The notes below the pieces were generated by a model. That model had not been told where the DNA came from, searched no databases, and saw only the letters and a program-made list of their open reading frames with translations. The position numbers were made by a program, and so were the translations under genes. A DNA stretch of 64,000 nucleotides, from contig KV748193.1 in the NCBI GenBank assembly GCA_001692895.1, positions 1,178,001-1,242,000 of the forward strand, read 5' to 3'. The stretch is from Cenococcum geophilum 1.58 (lineage: Eukaryota; Ascomycota; Dothideomycetes; Gloniales; Gloniaceae). This document shows positions 11,107 through 23,961 of this stretch, in pieces (the first letter of the stretch is position 1; each line of letters starts with the position of its first letter).

Positions 11107-14100
11107 TGCGACAACGAGATGTGAAGTGGATATTCTATGCGATGATTATGGGACGAGAGTATCAACGAAGACAATATACAAAGGAGAATAACGAAGTCTC
11201 AGGCGGTCCCAATACAGGAATTACGGTCTTACACACCTTGTTTGAGAGAGAAGAAAGGTACGGACGAATGAGGTGGAGGAGAGGGAGGGTGAGAGGTGAG
11301 GGCAAGGTGGACTAGCGGTGGGGTGGGTAGTCTTTAAAGCTGGAATGAGTGGAGATGGCCGTCCTGTGGCACTACACCTGGCAAGGGTCGCGCAGGCCGT
11401 TTGGGGCTGGGTGCAGCACTGCTGATCCGACCTGTCGAAATCGTGCATATAGCCCAGAGGCAGCATGCAGGACTAGGCAAAATCCAAGCTGAGCGACCCG
11501 GAGGCCGCCTCTCATCGCGTCCCGCACGCCTTGTCCGTCGCGTGGTTCGCGGATGCACACCGAGGCAAGAAATTACGACCTGCTGCTCGTGGCGGCACGC
11601 ATACACCTAGACCCTACTAACGGAGATGAAGAAAAAGAGGCGTGTAATCAGACTGGCCCGCCGCAAAAGCATCGTGCTGGAGAGACTTGTTTTCGATACT
11701 TGCGATAGGAGCTGAGTGCCCCCCCTCGAGGTAGGCTGCTCACGCCCGTCATGCAGATGCGTGCCGTGACCTTGACCGCAGTCTCAACAATACCAGATAC
11801 ACGCCGCAATGCGACGACAGCCGAGCATCAGTCCTAGGTCTCTGGTCTCTGGTGAGTCCTGGCTATGCTCATGGTTGCGACATCGCATCCCGCTGGACGG
11901 GCATTCCAGAAAGCTTCCAGATTGCCAATGGAGATCCCACCACCGCGGCGCTGTTGCTCCTTCGGGACATCCGGTAATATGCTGTGAGTTTACGGGGGAT
12001 ATCTTAGCTCTCTTGATCTTGCCAAAACGTGAAGGGGGAGGCTGCCAGGTCGCGGTGAAAGCTGGACGACAGGTTGTCGTTGCTTGAGGCTAAAAATGCG
12101 CAGGAAACAGTCGAGCCAATCAGCCAGCGAAGACCAGGATGCGGTCAGAGGGCGGCGGCCTCGTCGCCCGCCATCTCGCATACATACATGTGATCTCGAT
12201 GCTAACGACACGCTCCAATGTCACCTCCCAGCAGAATACAAGTAGCACCAGCGGCTGCTGAAGCATCGCATGACCCTGCCGGTCGAGCTTCTTCATGCTC
12301 ACGATGCAGAGCGACGTTCAAATTGCGCAAACATCGTTTCGATGCGTGCGATTTTGGGCAGCAGCCGAGGCGTTTGAGGATCGCCCTGAGGCTGTGCTGC
12401 TTGAGTGGCGCGTAGATCTCGGTCTCGCCTCTTGGCCCACTCGCTCGTACCGCAACCGTTGAGCTTCTGGGGCTGCTGCCAAAACTCCGCTTGAGCGCCC
12501 GAGTGCTCGAGCTCGCCGTGCCCATCCGGCCCATCCGCGCCCGCAACCTCGCAACACCTCTGACCTGCACAAACCGCCATCGCGACGGCCGGAATGTCCC
12601 TGACGAGGTGAGGCTGCATCGCGTCGTTAGGTGCGGCAGATCTGCAGAGGGGGTCTCGGGATTGGCGGCCGTTTCAATAATCTCGCTCTCCTCTTCTTGC
12701 GACAGCCTTTATTGGAGCTGTGGACGAGCATCATAATCGACTGACGCGAATGCGCCATCTCAAAACAGAGTGCCAAAGGACCCCGGATTTACCTATCGAC
12801 GTCCCATATCACTAGTGCTATCGATAGCTATCCATGGCGTCTTCGTTTCACATCCTGCAGCACGCCCAAAAGGCGACTCCGAGCCTGCGACGCGGGTATG
12901 CACTGACTGCGCCTCGTTCCAAGCAGCTGCGTTATGGGGAGCCCGTCGTCCATCGAAGACGCAAGAGCCCTCCGACTCGGGTCGTGGCGGCTTCGCTCCA
13001 TTAGAAAAAAGGTAAGAAAGAGCTGAGGTCATCGTGCATGATGCTACTCCATTTCGAAGCCCCCTTCAGCTGAGCAGGGATAGTTGATCTGAGAAGGATA
13101 TCATTGTCATGTGGTCGCCGATGGAAAGCGGCGAGCAACACAAAGCAGCAGACCAAAACACTGCGACTCTTAACGACGAGTGAATATTCCCTCATTGCTC
13201 AACAAAATCTCTTCACCGTCACCAGTGTAGATGCAGGAAATCTGAGAGCTGGTGTTTCAGAGTCTGCTGATCGGAGTCACGCCGGCCTGCATTCTGCATG
13301 CACCGCGACGTGGAGCGCGGTGACTCATTTGACCGAGAAAGAACAGTCAACATCTAGCCCTCGAAGAATAGGCCTGCGACGGTTGTCGAACTACTATCAA
13401 TGACCCAGTTACTCCCTTCACAGCTCTAATGTGCTCCCGTCCGTGGCGATTTTTCTTGACCCCGTTCTTGTTCACTTGGTCGAGAAGACCTTCCGTCCTC
13501 TGACACTAAAAATAGTCTGTCGATACTTGTTGGACGGAGACTCTTCAAGCCGTCAAACCGTCAGCTCCCCAGACTTTCATCAGCTCTTCTTGCTTTATTC
13601 GGCCCCCGAGACACCCCCATCTGGGGGCAACGACTGGAGTCGATAATTTTCCATGCAGGGAACCGTTGAAAGGTAGGGATGAGCGCTAAAACGACTAAAA
13701 GGGTCAACTCTGAAAACTTCACATGTGTCCTCATGGGAAGCATCATTTTTGCCTTAGGATTCGGGTGTGATGTGCAATGCCTGTATCTGTCCATGTCGTC
13801 GCCCATGCCCAGAAAGCATCCGCGAGGGCCCGAAGTTATCCGTCGTCTACTTTCGTTAGTTCAGCCGTCGGTACTTGTTTGGGCGCTGCATTCACCGCTG
13901 TACATAAATTATTGTTCAATTATTCAAATCTGCGGTGTATCCACACTCTTGCTTGATAACTCGTCGTCCGCCTGACCGAAAGTGGACGCTCTAAGATTGA
14001 CCCCTGAGGTTGACGATTTGATCATTCACTTCGCCTCGAACCCCACCGTCCTCATTCTTATAGGCATACTACCCTCACTAGTTTCCTCATTCTCTCCTTT

Positions 14101-16315
14101 TCTAACTCCTAGATCAGCACCATCCAGTTTTCTCTAGTGCCTAGGCGTGGTTGCCAAAAATAGTCGATGCTTTGTCTCTCTTCTTCCTCTCTCAGTGGGC
14201 GACTAAGAACTTCAATCGGACGTATTCTGTAATCTGTCTCACGATATATTTTTTGGGTGGTGATAACCGTCCTTGAGTCCGTTTGGAACTGACGACATTG
14301 GTTGCCTGTTTCCTGCCTGTTTCCTGCCTGTTTCACACAGCTCTCGGTCTCGTTGGGTCACTCTTGCCCTGACGCAGATCTTACCATCCACCACCCAGGA
14401 ACTATTGTGTAGCATGACCGGGTGAGTGTAGCAGCTCCAATTGGGCCTTAAGAAAGTCCAGCTTTGGACTGATATAATTGAGCGTATATGATGCTTGTTC
14501 CGTGTCCATATAATCCCCCGCCTATCATACCCACCCAAAAGCCTATCCCATACCGCCCGACCGACACCTTCGCTATCCCGCCCATTTAGAGCCAACTTCT
14601 TCTATCGGAACATATACAGCCAATTTCATAAAATCAGTTCTTCGTTTTACCTGGAACGATACTCTATCGATGTCATTATCATTGAGCTTGCCATCGCAAT
14701 TCTTGACTGAGGCGCGTAGCCTCCCATTCATCATCTTATATATCAAACACAGTCTTCCCAGTCTCTACTCTTGCACCGTTCCCTACGCTGCCTTCGTACA
14801 TCAGACGCCATCATTGAACTTCACTCAATCCACAGCTAACAGGTCATAATTGGAAGCATTTACTCCAACACTAGTCACTATATAACGAATAAACATACAA
14901 TTTTCACCTTTCCTAAACTTTGCCATCGCCCTACCTCACATTCACTTATCCATCCAGCAACCTAAACAAACTACGAATTACGCAAACCATCCTCAGCCTC
15001 GCCCTCAAGATCCACCATCCTAGTACAGTACGCATCGAAGCCTCAAACATAATACAATCTCCCACGTTTGCCTCACCACGGCCAAAAGCGACGCAGTCAG
15101 CACGTTTACGTTTCGTCCACCAAGAGGAATACACGAGCGTGACCTAAGTTGATGGTAGAGCAGAATATCATGAGAAAGCCGCGTCTCTAGTGTTGCTGCC
15201 CCGTAATAACAATACCAGACGCGGAAGGAACCAAAGACGCTTGCTGAATGCAACGGGTTTCTTCGTCTATATTGAACATTCAATGTATTCCACAAAGCTG
15301 GCTTATACCTGATTATGGAATAACAGGAGCCTAGTTTTCTATAGATATTACATCGAACCTGCCTCCCAAGCGCATACCTAGCATGCCTAGACTGTGGAAC
15401 AGTGTCTACGACGCGAGCCTGTATTGAAGGTCTATCCCGTGGGCATCGGAGCTCGGGTGAACGGATATCGTAACAATAGGATAGCTGGTTCTCTTACATT
15501 GAATCGCAAATAGTGTAGGTATAAACATTGGCTAAAGTGAGGGTGGCCTCTGATAATTCTGCGGGATGGCACACTATTTACCTGTTGTCCGTTATCCATT
15601 AACAGTATACCGCAGATGGGATTACGGTGAGTTGGATAATGTACTAGGTTGCAGGGCAGATGGCGGGCTAAGCAGTACAACACAAGCACGATCATAGACT
15701 TACCTAGAGTAGGCTTCTCGAGTCGCGTTCAAAGACACTACAAGCGTACTCCCCATCTGAAGAGCTCCTAGATGGATGGCGGATAACGACTCACTGAATC
15801 ATTCCATGATGCTCAATAGCTTGAAGGTGTGAATCCACCTCCAAGAGCGGGAAGGCAGAGCGGCTATGTTTGCTAGTTGTAAGCAGAATAGCAGACAAGA
15901 TAATATAATTCAATACTTAGGCAATCGGAACACGGCCGCTTCTTTCAACCGCTTGGAGGACTCTAGGACGTCGCTAGGAGTGCAGTACCATCGTAATAAC
16001 GCCGTCCCACTATCCTGAAGATAGTATCGGAAGTCAGATTAACAACCTACGCCGCTGAGTAACCTTACGAGAGCACCGGAGTGCAGAAGAACCGTTTAAT
16101 TAATACCCTATGGAGTCTCTAGCATATTTAACAAGTGTTAATCCACAAGCGCCCTGTAACCACCATTGAATAGGGTTCAGCTAAACTATCAGAAGCGCAA
16201 CCGTGGGCCATTACTATCGATGTATTTGAAAATCTGCTAACCATATTTAAGTCCGCGTATTCAAAATTGGCAGCCGTAACCTCATCTCATATTCCCAATC
16301 GCGTTCATACTTTCT
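11107..16315. other. 5.2-kb stretch with no supportable gene
   Basis: Open frames of 60-120 codons occur on both strands, often overlapping each other, without motifs, clear splice-linked exons or consistent frame. A CT-rich block near 11240-11330 lies just upstream of the 10060-11106 gene and may be its promoter or leader. The 14304-14333 minisatellite is the only clear structure. Confidence 0.4.
14304..14333. repeat. short tandem repeat, 11-bp unit
   Basis: The unit GCCTGTTTCCT occurs about two and a half times in tandem. Function unknown; likely replication slippage. Confidence 0.75.
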
Positions 16316-18147
16316 TTAAACAGTTGCATGGGCCAGCCTAAGCTTGAACCTGGTATTGAACTCCAACTGGCGCACAAACCACGCATTGTGCGTCTTCCAC
16401 TCGCGGCCTGGCCGCTCCAGCTCAACCTGCATGAGTTCAGTCAGTGATTGGACTTCCCATCCAGACTCGCGGATGCACTTCCATCCGAAAAAGGTAAGGG
16501 AAGAGAAGGGAAGATAGCCTCACCTCGAACCGTCTCAAAAAGCTCGGCACAAGCTTGTACACTTCCAACAAGCTGATGTTCTTGCCGATACATGTCCGCA
16601 CGCCCGCTCCAAACTGAAACATGGTCGCCTTCATCTCCTTTAGCTTCTCAGGGCTCGCCTCAATCCACCTCTCCGGCCTGAACGTGTCGACATCCAACCC
16701 GAAAACCTCTGGCCGACGGTGCAGCACCCAGGCATTGCATCCGACGATGGTGCCGCCAGGGATATAGCGACCACATATCTCTATACCAGACTGCGGGACG
16801 ATGCGCTCGAGGATGAGACCGGCAGCCGGGTGCAGGCGGAAAGACTCCTGGATTACGGCGTCAAGATACGGCAGTTTCTGGGACTCGGACCACGAGACGG
16901 AGCCATTTTCGCGGTTGACAATGGTGCCGTTGCGGACACTTTCGTCCAGCTCCACCATCAGCTTCTCGTAGCATCGTGGGTGCTTCAGGAGGAAGTAGAA
17001 GACGGAGCTCAGGCTGATGGCGGTGGTTTCGGACCCGGCGAACACCATACTGGCGCAGGCGGTCAGGACTTGGGTGTCGGTCATAAAGTCTGGGTGGTCA
17101 TGTTGTGCTTGAGTGAATTTAGAGAGCAGGTCGATCCCCGCGGCGTTGTTTGAAGGCGCTTGCAGGCCGTAGGCTTTGATCTTGGCCATTTCGTCGGCGC
17201 GTTCGGCGGAGCGGGATTGGGCGAAGAGCGTTACAGGGAATACGCTTTTGGTTATACCCCAGCGTTGGAGAAGAAGCTTTATAGGGTTCTTTTCCAGGAA
17301 GAGGTCGAGAATGGGCATTTGGCCGATCTGTCGAATGTTGGGTTTTGTCATTTTGATATTGGGCTAAGGGAATGGTGCGGTGGAGTGGTTTAAGATAAGT
17401 GCAAAGTTGACAAAGGCTTACAGGTCCAGCATAACTGAGGAAACCTCCTAGGAAACCAATAATACCATCTACGTCCTCATTCTTTTCTACGAATCCCAAC
17501 CTTCGGCTCCAGGTAAGATCTCCAATGACGTCAGCCGCGAAGAACTGTAGCCATCTACTGAAATTGCAGCTTTCCCTTGTATTAGCGAAAAGACTCTGGG
17601 TCTGGTCCAAGAAAACATCTATAGTAGAGTCCACAAGAGGTTCATATGAAACAAGAGAGCTCATTGCGAAAGCATTGTTAACACATCTTCGAAACTTGGC
17701 GTGATAATCCTCGTCGGTAGTAGAGAAGAGCGATTGTAACCGTTTGCCTTTGGAAACAGCTTGCTGGACGGGGTAGAAGTCGGACTGACATAAGAAGTGA
17801 GTAAGTCATGTACAACATTGGAAGTCCTGATTAAGTTATACCTTTATGAACCCCTTGTTCAGGCCATAAATAACCTTAAGAGCTTTCGGATCTCCAAATG
17901 AGAGCACATTTGGACCTAACCTAACGATATCTCCGTGTTCTCTGTGAAGCCTGAGGGTTGTCCATTCATGCTTTCTTCCCAACACATCGAAGAAGCGCCA
18001 CCAACCCGTATACGTTGCTAACCAATGTCCAGGATACCTATTTAAGCCTTTATGGTATTTGTTACCAAGCAGGTGGGCGACAAGGCTAGCTGTGAGGACG
18101 ATCAGCCAGTAGTTTCTGAGAAGCGGGAGGATTTCGTGGAGGAGCAT
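16316..18147 (-). CDS. cytochrome P450 monooxygenase (pisatin demethylase-like)
   Basis: Four exons (18147-17842, 17784-17422, 17327-16524, 16426-16316) with introns of 57, 94 and 97 bp give 527 residues, normal for a fungal microsomal P450. An N-terminal hydrophobic anchor (residues about 10-27) targets the ER membrane. Diagnostic motifs all lie in exon 3: the I-helix AGSETT at about 320-325, the K-helix ExxR in ESFRLHPA at 384-387, the FRPERW PERF-type motif at 439-444, and the haem loop FQFGAGVRTCIG with the cysteine ligand near 469. The last short exon restores the conserved C-terminal strand (VELERPGREW then NAWFVRQ). All key residues are present, so the enzyme should be active. Family-level resemblance is to the pisatin-demethylase-like fungal P450s, but the substrate cannot be read from sequence. 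No cluster partners (PKS, NRPS, transporter) are adjacent. Confidence 0.93.
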
Positions 18148-20065
18148 GGTTACGAGTAGCTATCATGGGGGGGGTACGAGATGATGGAGTTGCTGCACCT
18201 AGGCAGTGCAGGTTCTTGTATGCCTATCATATATACGATCTCGAGGATTGACATAGTTGTACTTGGTCTATGTCATCCAAATGTTGCGTGGTTCTTAGCA
18301 ACATAATCAGGGTTTCCCAGGAAAGCAGTGTCAGTCGGCAGTTGGGGTCGGGCTTGACTGAACTGCCAAGTCGAGCTGCAAGGGATCTGGGAAAGGGTAG
18401 CAGTGGAGTGGAGACTCGATTGGCGTCTTCAATCTAGACCGCGGTTTGTGGATGCATGACCGAAGTATGGTGGGCCATTTGGCGGGGATTTGGCGAGCCG
18501 TGGAGAATGGAGAACGCGCCCATAGACTCTCAAGTCTAATTTCTATCTTCTCCACATATATGATCCGTCTGAGCCGATCATACCGGTTTTGTTACTCAGA
18601 AATTGATTTCAATTCCACCGAAAGTCTCGGCACATCTGCACAGCAGAGACCTGCGAGACGTTAGCACTAGTCCTATGATGAGAGCATCTCAACTGCCGGT
18701 CATGATCCACCTCTGCACTAATAAGCTTTCTGTCTCCCAGATGCAGTCCACCCCCCCGCTGAGCTTTTTTAGAAGTGCTCGTCGGCAGTTGGGAGCCAAT
18801 GCAGCCGAGGCAAAACGCATCTTCCGTCAGCCACATCATCTTCGAGACCCATATAGGTACAATGTCACACAGCCTTCCTCTGTGTAGGAGATTTTTGATA
18901 TATACGTCCAGACGTGTTTGAAAGCTTTACCATGACATGCAATGTACTGCTTTCCGGAAGGCCGAAGTGTCGCAAACCCTTTCAAGTCCTGTAGCCTCCG
19001 CTTTCTTCAGACACATTACATTGAGATTGTTTCGCCGATATGTCGAAGCTGTGGCCGTGCCTCGGTCACGGTATTCATTAGATATAATCTCCATCTCATC
19101 GAATTTTGAATTCGGTCCGCGAATTGAACCCGTACTCCGGTCATAAGAACGTTGTCAATTAGCTTACCGTGTGTACGTAGGCTCCCAGTCTTTCATTTTC
19201 TGCAAGCTAATGCTGTGAGGTGGGGTAAACGTCAAAGGCGTGAACGGTATTAGCCCAGTATCATGCCTGAGGCTTTAATACCGAGCTGTATACAGCCTAC
19301 CTCTCTTTCCTTTTCCACATCTTTTCACTTTCTACTTCGGTCTTGCCAGTGCTGGATTTGCCAAAGGCAATGAATTAGTTCGAACATATCGTTTGAGATC
19401 TTCATCAGCGACTCCATTACTGTCATTGGCCGTATAGGCTTCACATATTGGTGAGGATTATCTCTATATCATCGATTCTATACCTATTGGTGTCATTGAA
19501 TAAAGGTCTCTATTTTCAGCACCTTGTTACCCTATTGAATAGATTGAGAGCTTTCCAATGGAGGGTAGGTATCGAGATGGGTCCTGAGAAGCCGAGATGC
19601 CGCATATATGCTTGCTAGACAGACTGAACGAGACCAGTTCTAAGAATCTCCTAATCTTGGCCAGTCCTACGAACAGGCTCTTTCAACCAGATGAAAGCAA
19701 ATCACGCCGACGGGCCGGGGGATATGTTTTGAACACATATGTGGAGCCTCAGGAATGGCGATGTACTAGCGTCCCTCAAAGAGGGGTCGGATCCATCAGC
19801 AAACTAGTAAGCTAATCTTCAACCTATGCTAAATCAACCAAGCATCAATATCACTAGGCCTAGAGGACATTTGGATATTTAGTGACCTCAGTGCTCCATG
19901 CTAGCTTAGCCCCAGATTCTTCAGGATTGGTTCTAAAGGCTGTCTTGAAGCCGAGGATTTCATTTTCATTAGCTGTTACAGATTCAGTTACTACTTCGTT
20001 AAGCAAAGCCAAAGACCGCCAAATTCTGAGCTCCCTATCTGGTCAACTATTTGTCTGTTGCCTCA
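18148..20065. other. intergenic, no gene recognised
   Basis: This contains the P450 promoter on its left edge and otherwise only short frames without motifs. AT content rises towards the right, where the repeat-rich section begins. Confidence 0.4.
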
Positions 20066-20070
20066 CCTTA

Positions 20071-20248
20071 TGTTGACCTGAATCGGATTTGCTTACCACC
20101 GCCTTACTACTGTCTCAGTTAGCTACCCCTTAACTCGGTCACGACTCGGTCACCGACTTAGTCTACTACCCCTTCCTTATGTATATATAGAGGCTCTAGA
20201 TCCGCATTCAATAGACAGAGTTCTCATTCTTGATCGTTCTGTTCAATA
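20071..20248 (+). mobile_element. solo LTR, copia-like family A, copy 1
   Basis: 178 bp starting TGTTGACCTGAATC and ending TTCAATA (the end appears as TTCAACA in another copy). It is flanked by the 5-bp direct repeat CCTTA at 20066-20070 and 20249-20253. A TATATATAGAGGCTCT promoter-like box and a following CAGAGTTCTCATTCTTGATC block are shared with the copy at 44098-44357. No internal region remains, so it probably arose by LTR-LTR recombination. Confidence 0.85.
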
Positions 20249-20575
20249 CCTTAAACTGTTAACGGTTTAATCTATACTGAGATAGCTAAAAGAAAATTGT
20301 ACCAGAAACGAGGCTGAATTGACTGTTGCAAAGGCTGCCCCGATTTGGCTCGAAACAACAGAAGGTTCCGTTGTCCGCATCACAGGGTAGAACATTTGCA
20401 AGTGTATTTTGGGGCACTTTACACACACGCTCGCGTTAGCGTTGTTATTCCTTAAATCCCTCTATTCTCCCATCGCTGTACTTTGGTTCACTCACAACCA
20501 ATACAAGCATAAGGACAGCTTGAGTCCTGGAACGCAGGATCCGTATAGCTCCGCCGATACACAAACTCAAAATTT

Positions 20576-20935
20576 CTAAAAACATAACCCACCCTCAACA
20601 CAGGAGTCGTTACCAAAGCAACGTAAACTGAAATATGCCGTATAATTACAAGCGTACCCTTCTATGCCGACAATCTGTGCATCGGGGATGTAGCAGACAT
20701 CTCTTGTTTGAGCGAAAGAACTACGGCCAGAATCCAGATGGTAACACTTGGCAGTAGCGTAGCATTTATATCCTGACCAGTGCAATGGGGGTCGTTTTAT
20801 CAACGTGTTTCCAGTCAAATTCAATTTCCACTAGTGCTCCCCTCCAAATCTCAGGTATTCTTGTCCCCCTTTTAAATTATTGTCCGCTTCCACAAGCATT
20901 TAAGTCTTTGTATTAAGGTGGAAGCTATACTTCAT
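20576..20935 (-). pseudogene. small cysteine-rich frame with internal stops
   Basis: One minus-strand frame runs from an ATG at 20935 to a stop at 20576, interrupted by TAA at 20900-20902 and TAG at 20831-20833. Both stops are one C-to-T change from CAA or CAG, as RIP would produce. The open 82-codon end has seven cysteines (KCYATAKCY, DVCY, ACNYT, RCFGN, DSCVEGGLCF). The spacing resembles small secreted cysteine-rich fungal proteins, but I see no convincing signal peptide and no recognised family. It may equally be chance or a short exon of a longer relic. Confidence 0.3.
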
Positions 20936-21380
20936 AGAACTGACATTAAGCTATGCGTACCGGCTCATTGAAGTCCGGCCGAATATTGCAATGCCGTAAA
21001 TCATGTATATAGTCCCTTCGTGCATTATAGTTACTGTACATAACGTTTTCGGTGTAATAAATAAACTTTTTATGGTTTTACGATTTATACTCCATTCAGC
21101 TGCAACTCCGCAACCGTATTATACCCTATTCTAGCCATGGAATAGCTAGCGCCAACCATATAACACATAAAGGAGCTATGGCTAATTCTTGAACATTTGA
21201 TCGATACTTTTGTTGTTATTAAGAATATAAAGAGAATCTGATATTTATCGCCGTAGGCGATGTAAGGGGAGTTTGCAAAACTTATTATACTATTAAAGGG
21301 TGCTCCAGACGCTTTAATGCCTTCTGCTCACTATGCATTACCTTCATCAAGTGTAGACCAAATGTATCGATCCTTACCTT

Positions 21381-21666
21381 ATGGACGCCATCCAAACCCT
21401 CACCGTAACTGTTGAGAAACCAATACTAGACTTTATAGAAGACGTACAAAATTCTGATATTATTTTAAAGGCTGGAGAAACTCCCAGAAGCTTGAAAGCT
21501 AGGGTATTAGAAGGCTTAATCGACACTGATAGCCGCAAAGAAGGCTAAGAAAGTAAGAGCTGTGACTACAACTTAATTACAACCAACCCAAATCTTACTG
21601 GACATCTAAAATCTATATGGGGTGATGGCCTAAGAGCTAGGCTGACAAGGAATGCTAATTGACAGT
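21381..21666 (+). pseudogene. decayed frame, possibly retroelement gag-like
   Basis: An ATG at 21381 opens 55 codons, charged and helical in character, then meets TAA; the same frame continues beyond with further stops. Family not recognised. It sits in AT-rich, RIP-like sequence between relics, so a mobile-element origin is likely, but this is inference. Confidence 0.25.
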
Positions 21667-22080
21667 AGCCTAAGTATGGATTCGGCACGGAGAAATTCCT
21701 CAGTAAACGCAAATCCCTAGAGAATCAAGCCGCGCAGTACATTATCCTCAACACCTTAGTAATAAGAGCCATTGGCGACTTGAAGCAGCAATTCGACTAA
21801 CAGCCACGAGCTTTAGACGCATCTATAACCTCTCCCGCAATAACTACCTTAATAGCACTTCTAACTATAAAGGACCAGAAGGCTAGTTTGCAGTTATAAG
21901 AGCCTAATGTTTAATAAATTAACTAGCCTCTACTTTTGTAGGAGAGCTAAAGACAGCAAACGTTCTTGCATTGATATAAATTAATTTTACTAATCGGCTA
22001 TGTATAGATGTATTGACCCCTGTGGCAATAGACTTCTACAGGGCCTTGTTTTTATAAACCAACTTCTACGATGTCTACGG

Positions 22081-22980
22081 TTAATCTATTATATGATAAT
22101 TGATTTTCATCATACCCTATAAAGGATTATGTCACCGCGAATCTTGATCTACTTTCATGTTGTACTGAAGTTTATAGCGTGGGCCCCAACCCTCCTTTAA
22201 AACAATATCAACTTTAAAGACGCGCTTGGTCGCACTAGCAGCTTACCGTTTACATAGTTCAGCCATTGGCGGGCATATAAGAGCTATTAAATTTTATTTC
22301 AGACTTCGTTATATCGCTAACAATTAGTAGGCGTTTAAAGGGTCTCCGAAAAGCTCCTTTGAAAACTATCGCCGGGGAGCAGTATATACTGAATTTTCGA
22401 TATCGACTTTGGATGTAGTTCACGAGTAGATTGTTTTGAAGACTAGGTTGGCTTGGACAGTATTTTCTGGCGTCAAACTTATAATGTCGATGGTCATTTT
22501 GGCTTAACAGCCAAGGAAACTCGAATCAACTAGTAGGAGTAAGGAATCCTAGTATCTCCCAGCATCTATACGTACCCGGTTCAATAAAGGGTCTGCAAGG
22601 AGTTTCGGCATAGTCTTGGCCGGCGCAACCCAGATTGATCTCTAATGGCGCAGTCCGCATCGGTAGTATTTGTCGTCCCGGCCTTAGGTTAAGGGAATAT
22701 AATTGTTATTTTGATGGGCTTCTGCAAGCTTATTGATTCTTGTCTGAATGCCGTATGCTAGAGACAACTTTTTTCTTAATATAGGGCTCGTTTCCGAATC
22801 TAAATACAGCCCCTCGGCCTTCCCGAGAATTATTAGTTTCAATCCTAAGCGTAGGCAAGAGCGCACCACCTCAACCACATAAAAACGCTTTCAATATCGT
22901 TTCATAAGATCCAACCTCCATTTGAACAATGAAGTGCGTATTTACCGCCTAGTGATTCCGAACTCCACTAGGCAGACTTG
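22081..22980 (-). pseudogene. RIP-damaged protein-coding relic, family unknown
   Basis: A single minus-strand frame can be followed for about 300 codons. It is broken by a dozen stops, nearly all TAA or TAG with two TGA, at positions where CAA, CAG or CGA would fit. The longest open part (22684-22878) reads VEVVRSCLRLGLKLIILGKA and continues as a typical soluble protein. Further down, LADPLLNRVRIDAG and VFKVDIVLKEGWGPRYKL keep a protein-like composition. I do not recognise the family. The coherence of one frame over 900 bp with only RIP-type stops is the evidence that it was a gene or element ORF. Confidence 0.5.
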
Positions 22981-23428
22981 GCAACAAACAAGCTGTCGAG
23001 CCCGCTCTGACTATTACGAGCACCTTGCACATCGTCTCGAACCTTTAGAAGTGCCTTGCACGGGTGCACGTACCATATACTTATCCATACGGGTTTAACA
23101 GCTTGCTTATTACCAAGTCTGCCACTGGGAAGTTTGATAATTAACAGGATATCTATCGTTGACTAAAACAAACAGTGCTTTTATCAGTATTCAACATCAA
23201 TACGAGGCCGTATTGAAGTTAATATTAAAGACGATTTTGTCATTAAACAGATTACTAAATATTGAATCCAGATTGCGTCTATGTAGAGCCTTAGTATAGT
23301 GATCTAATTATAATTAAGCTCCGTACGGCTAAACTATAATAACTCTCTCACTTCCGCTCTTACTACTATTGTTAACTTTGTGATCCTTGGCTTGGTGTAG
23401 TTGGTGGTGCCTTATTAGGCTCTCCTTA

Positions 23429-23593
23429 TGTCGACCTGAATCAGGTTGTACTACTACCCTGTTTCAGATGTATTGTGTACTCCCAGTTTCCCCCCTATTG
23501 CCTGCACCTACACTATGTATATATAGCCTCTTTTTCTTCATAGATCAATATTTACATGAATCCTCCTTTCCTGACCTCATTCTTAGGTCGACG
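23429..23593 (+). mobile_element. solo LTR, copia-like family A, copy 2
   Basis: 165 bp starting TGTCGACCTGAATC and ending GGTCGACG, flanked by CCTTA at 23424-23428 and 23594-23598. It contains the family's TATATATAGCCTCTTTTTCTTC box, shared with the copy at 38500. The last base is G rather than the expected A. Confidence 0.83.
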
Positions 23594-23715
23594 CCTTAAT
23601 TTGCTAAATACTGCGTTCACCGCCATAAACCTCCCCTTAGCTATAATATTACTAAGCAGCCAACTCTTTAGGCACTCTATACGCTTAATATTTATACTTT
23701 TTGACTTTATATATA

Positions 23716-23961
23716 TTTACCTAACAAATTTAAAATGCGCACGTATTGCTTAAAGGCTAGAGTTATCTACTAAGGCATTTATACAATTTTTTTACCTCCT
23801 TAACTCCAAAATCGTCAATATTCGATAACTTTCAGTATTGAACATATTGTATTGATATTGAATATTTTTAGAGTTAAGGTAGTAAAAATAGGGTAGATGC
23901 ATTGGTAAATGACTCTCGGACCTCTTTAAAATACGTGCACATTTTAAATTTGTTAGGTAAA
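23716..23961. mobile_element. foldback/MITE-like element
   Basis: About 246 bp with long imperfect inverted arms. The left arm starts TTTACCTAACAAATTTAAAA and the right arm is its complement ending TTTTAAATTTGTTAGGTAAA. Pairing extends inward (GCACGTATT, then ACCTCCTTAACTC against GAGTTAAGGTAGT). It has no coding capacity. Such structures are typical of non-autonomous DNA transposons. The target duplication may be the TTA/TAA at the ends but is not unambiguous. Confidence 0.65.

Noticed and set aside
11221..13646. Several 60-120 codon frames on both strands
   Set aside because: Overlapping, no motif, no splice-linked continuation; typical chance frames in GC-normal fungal intergenic DNA.
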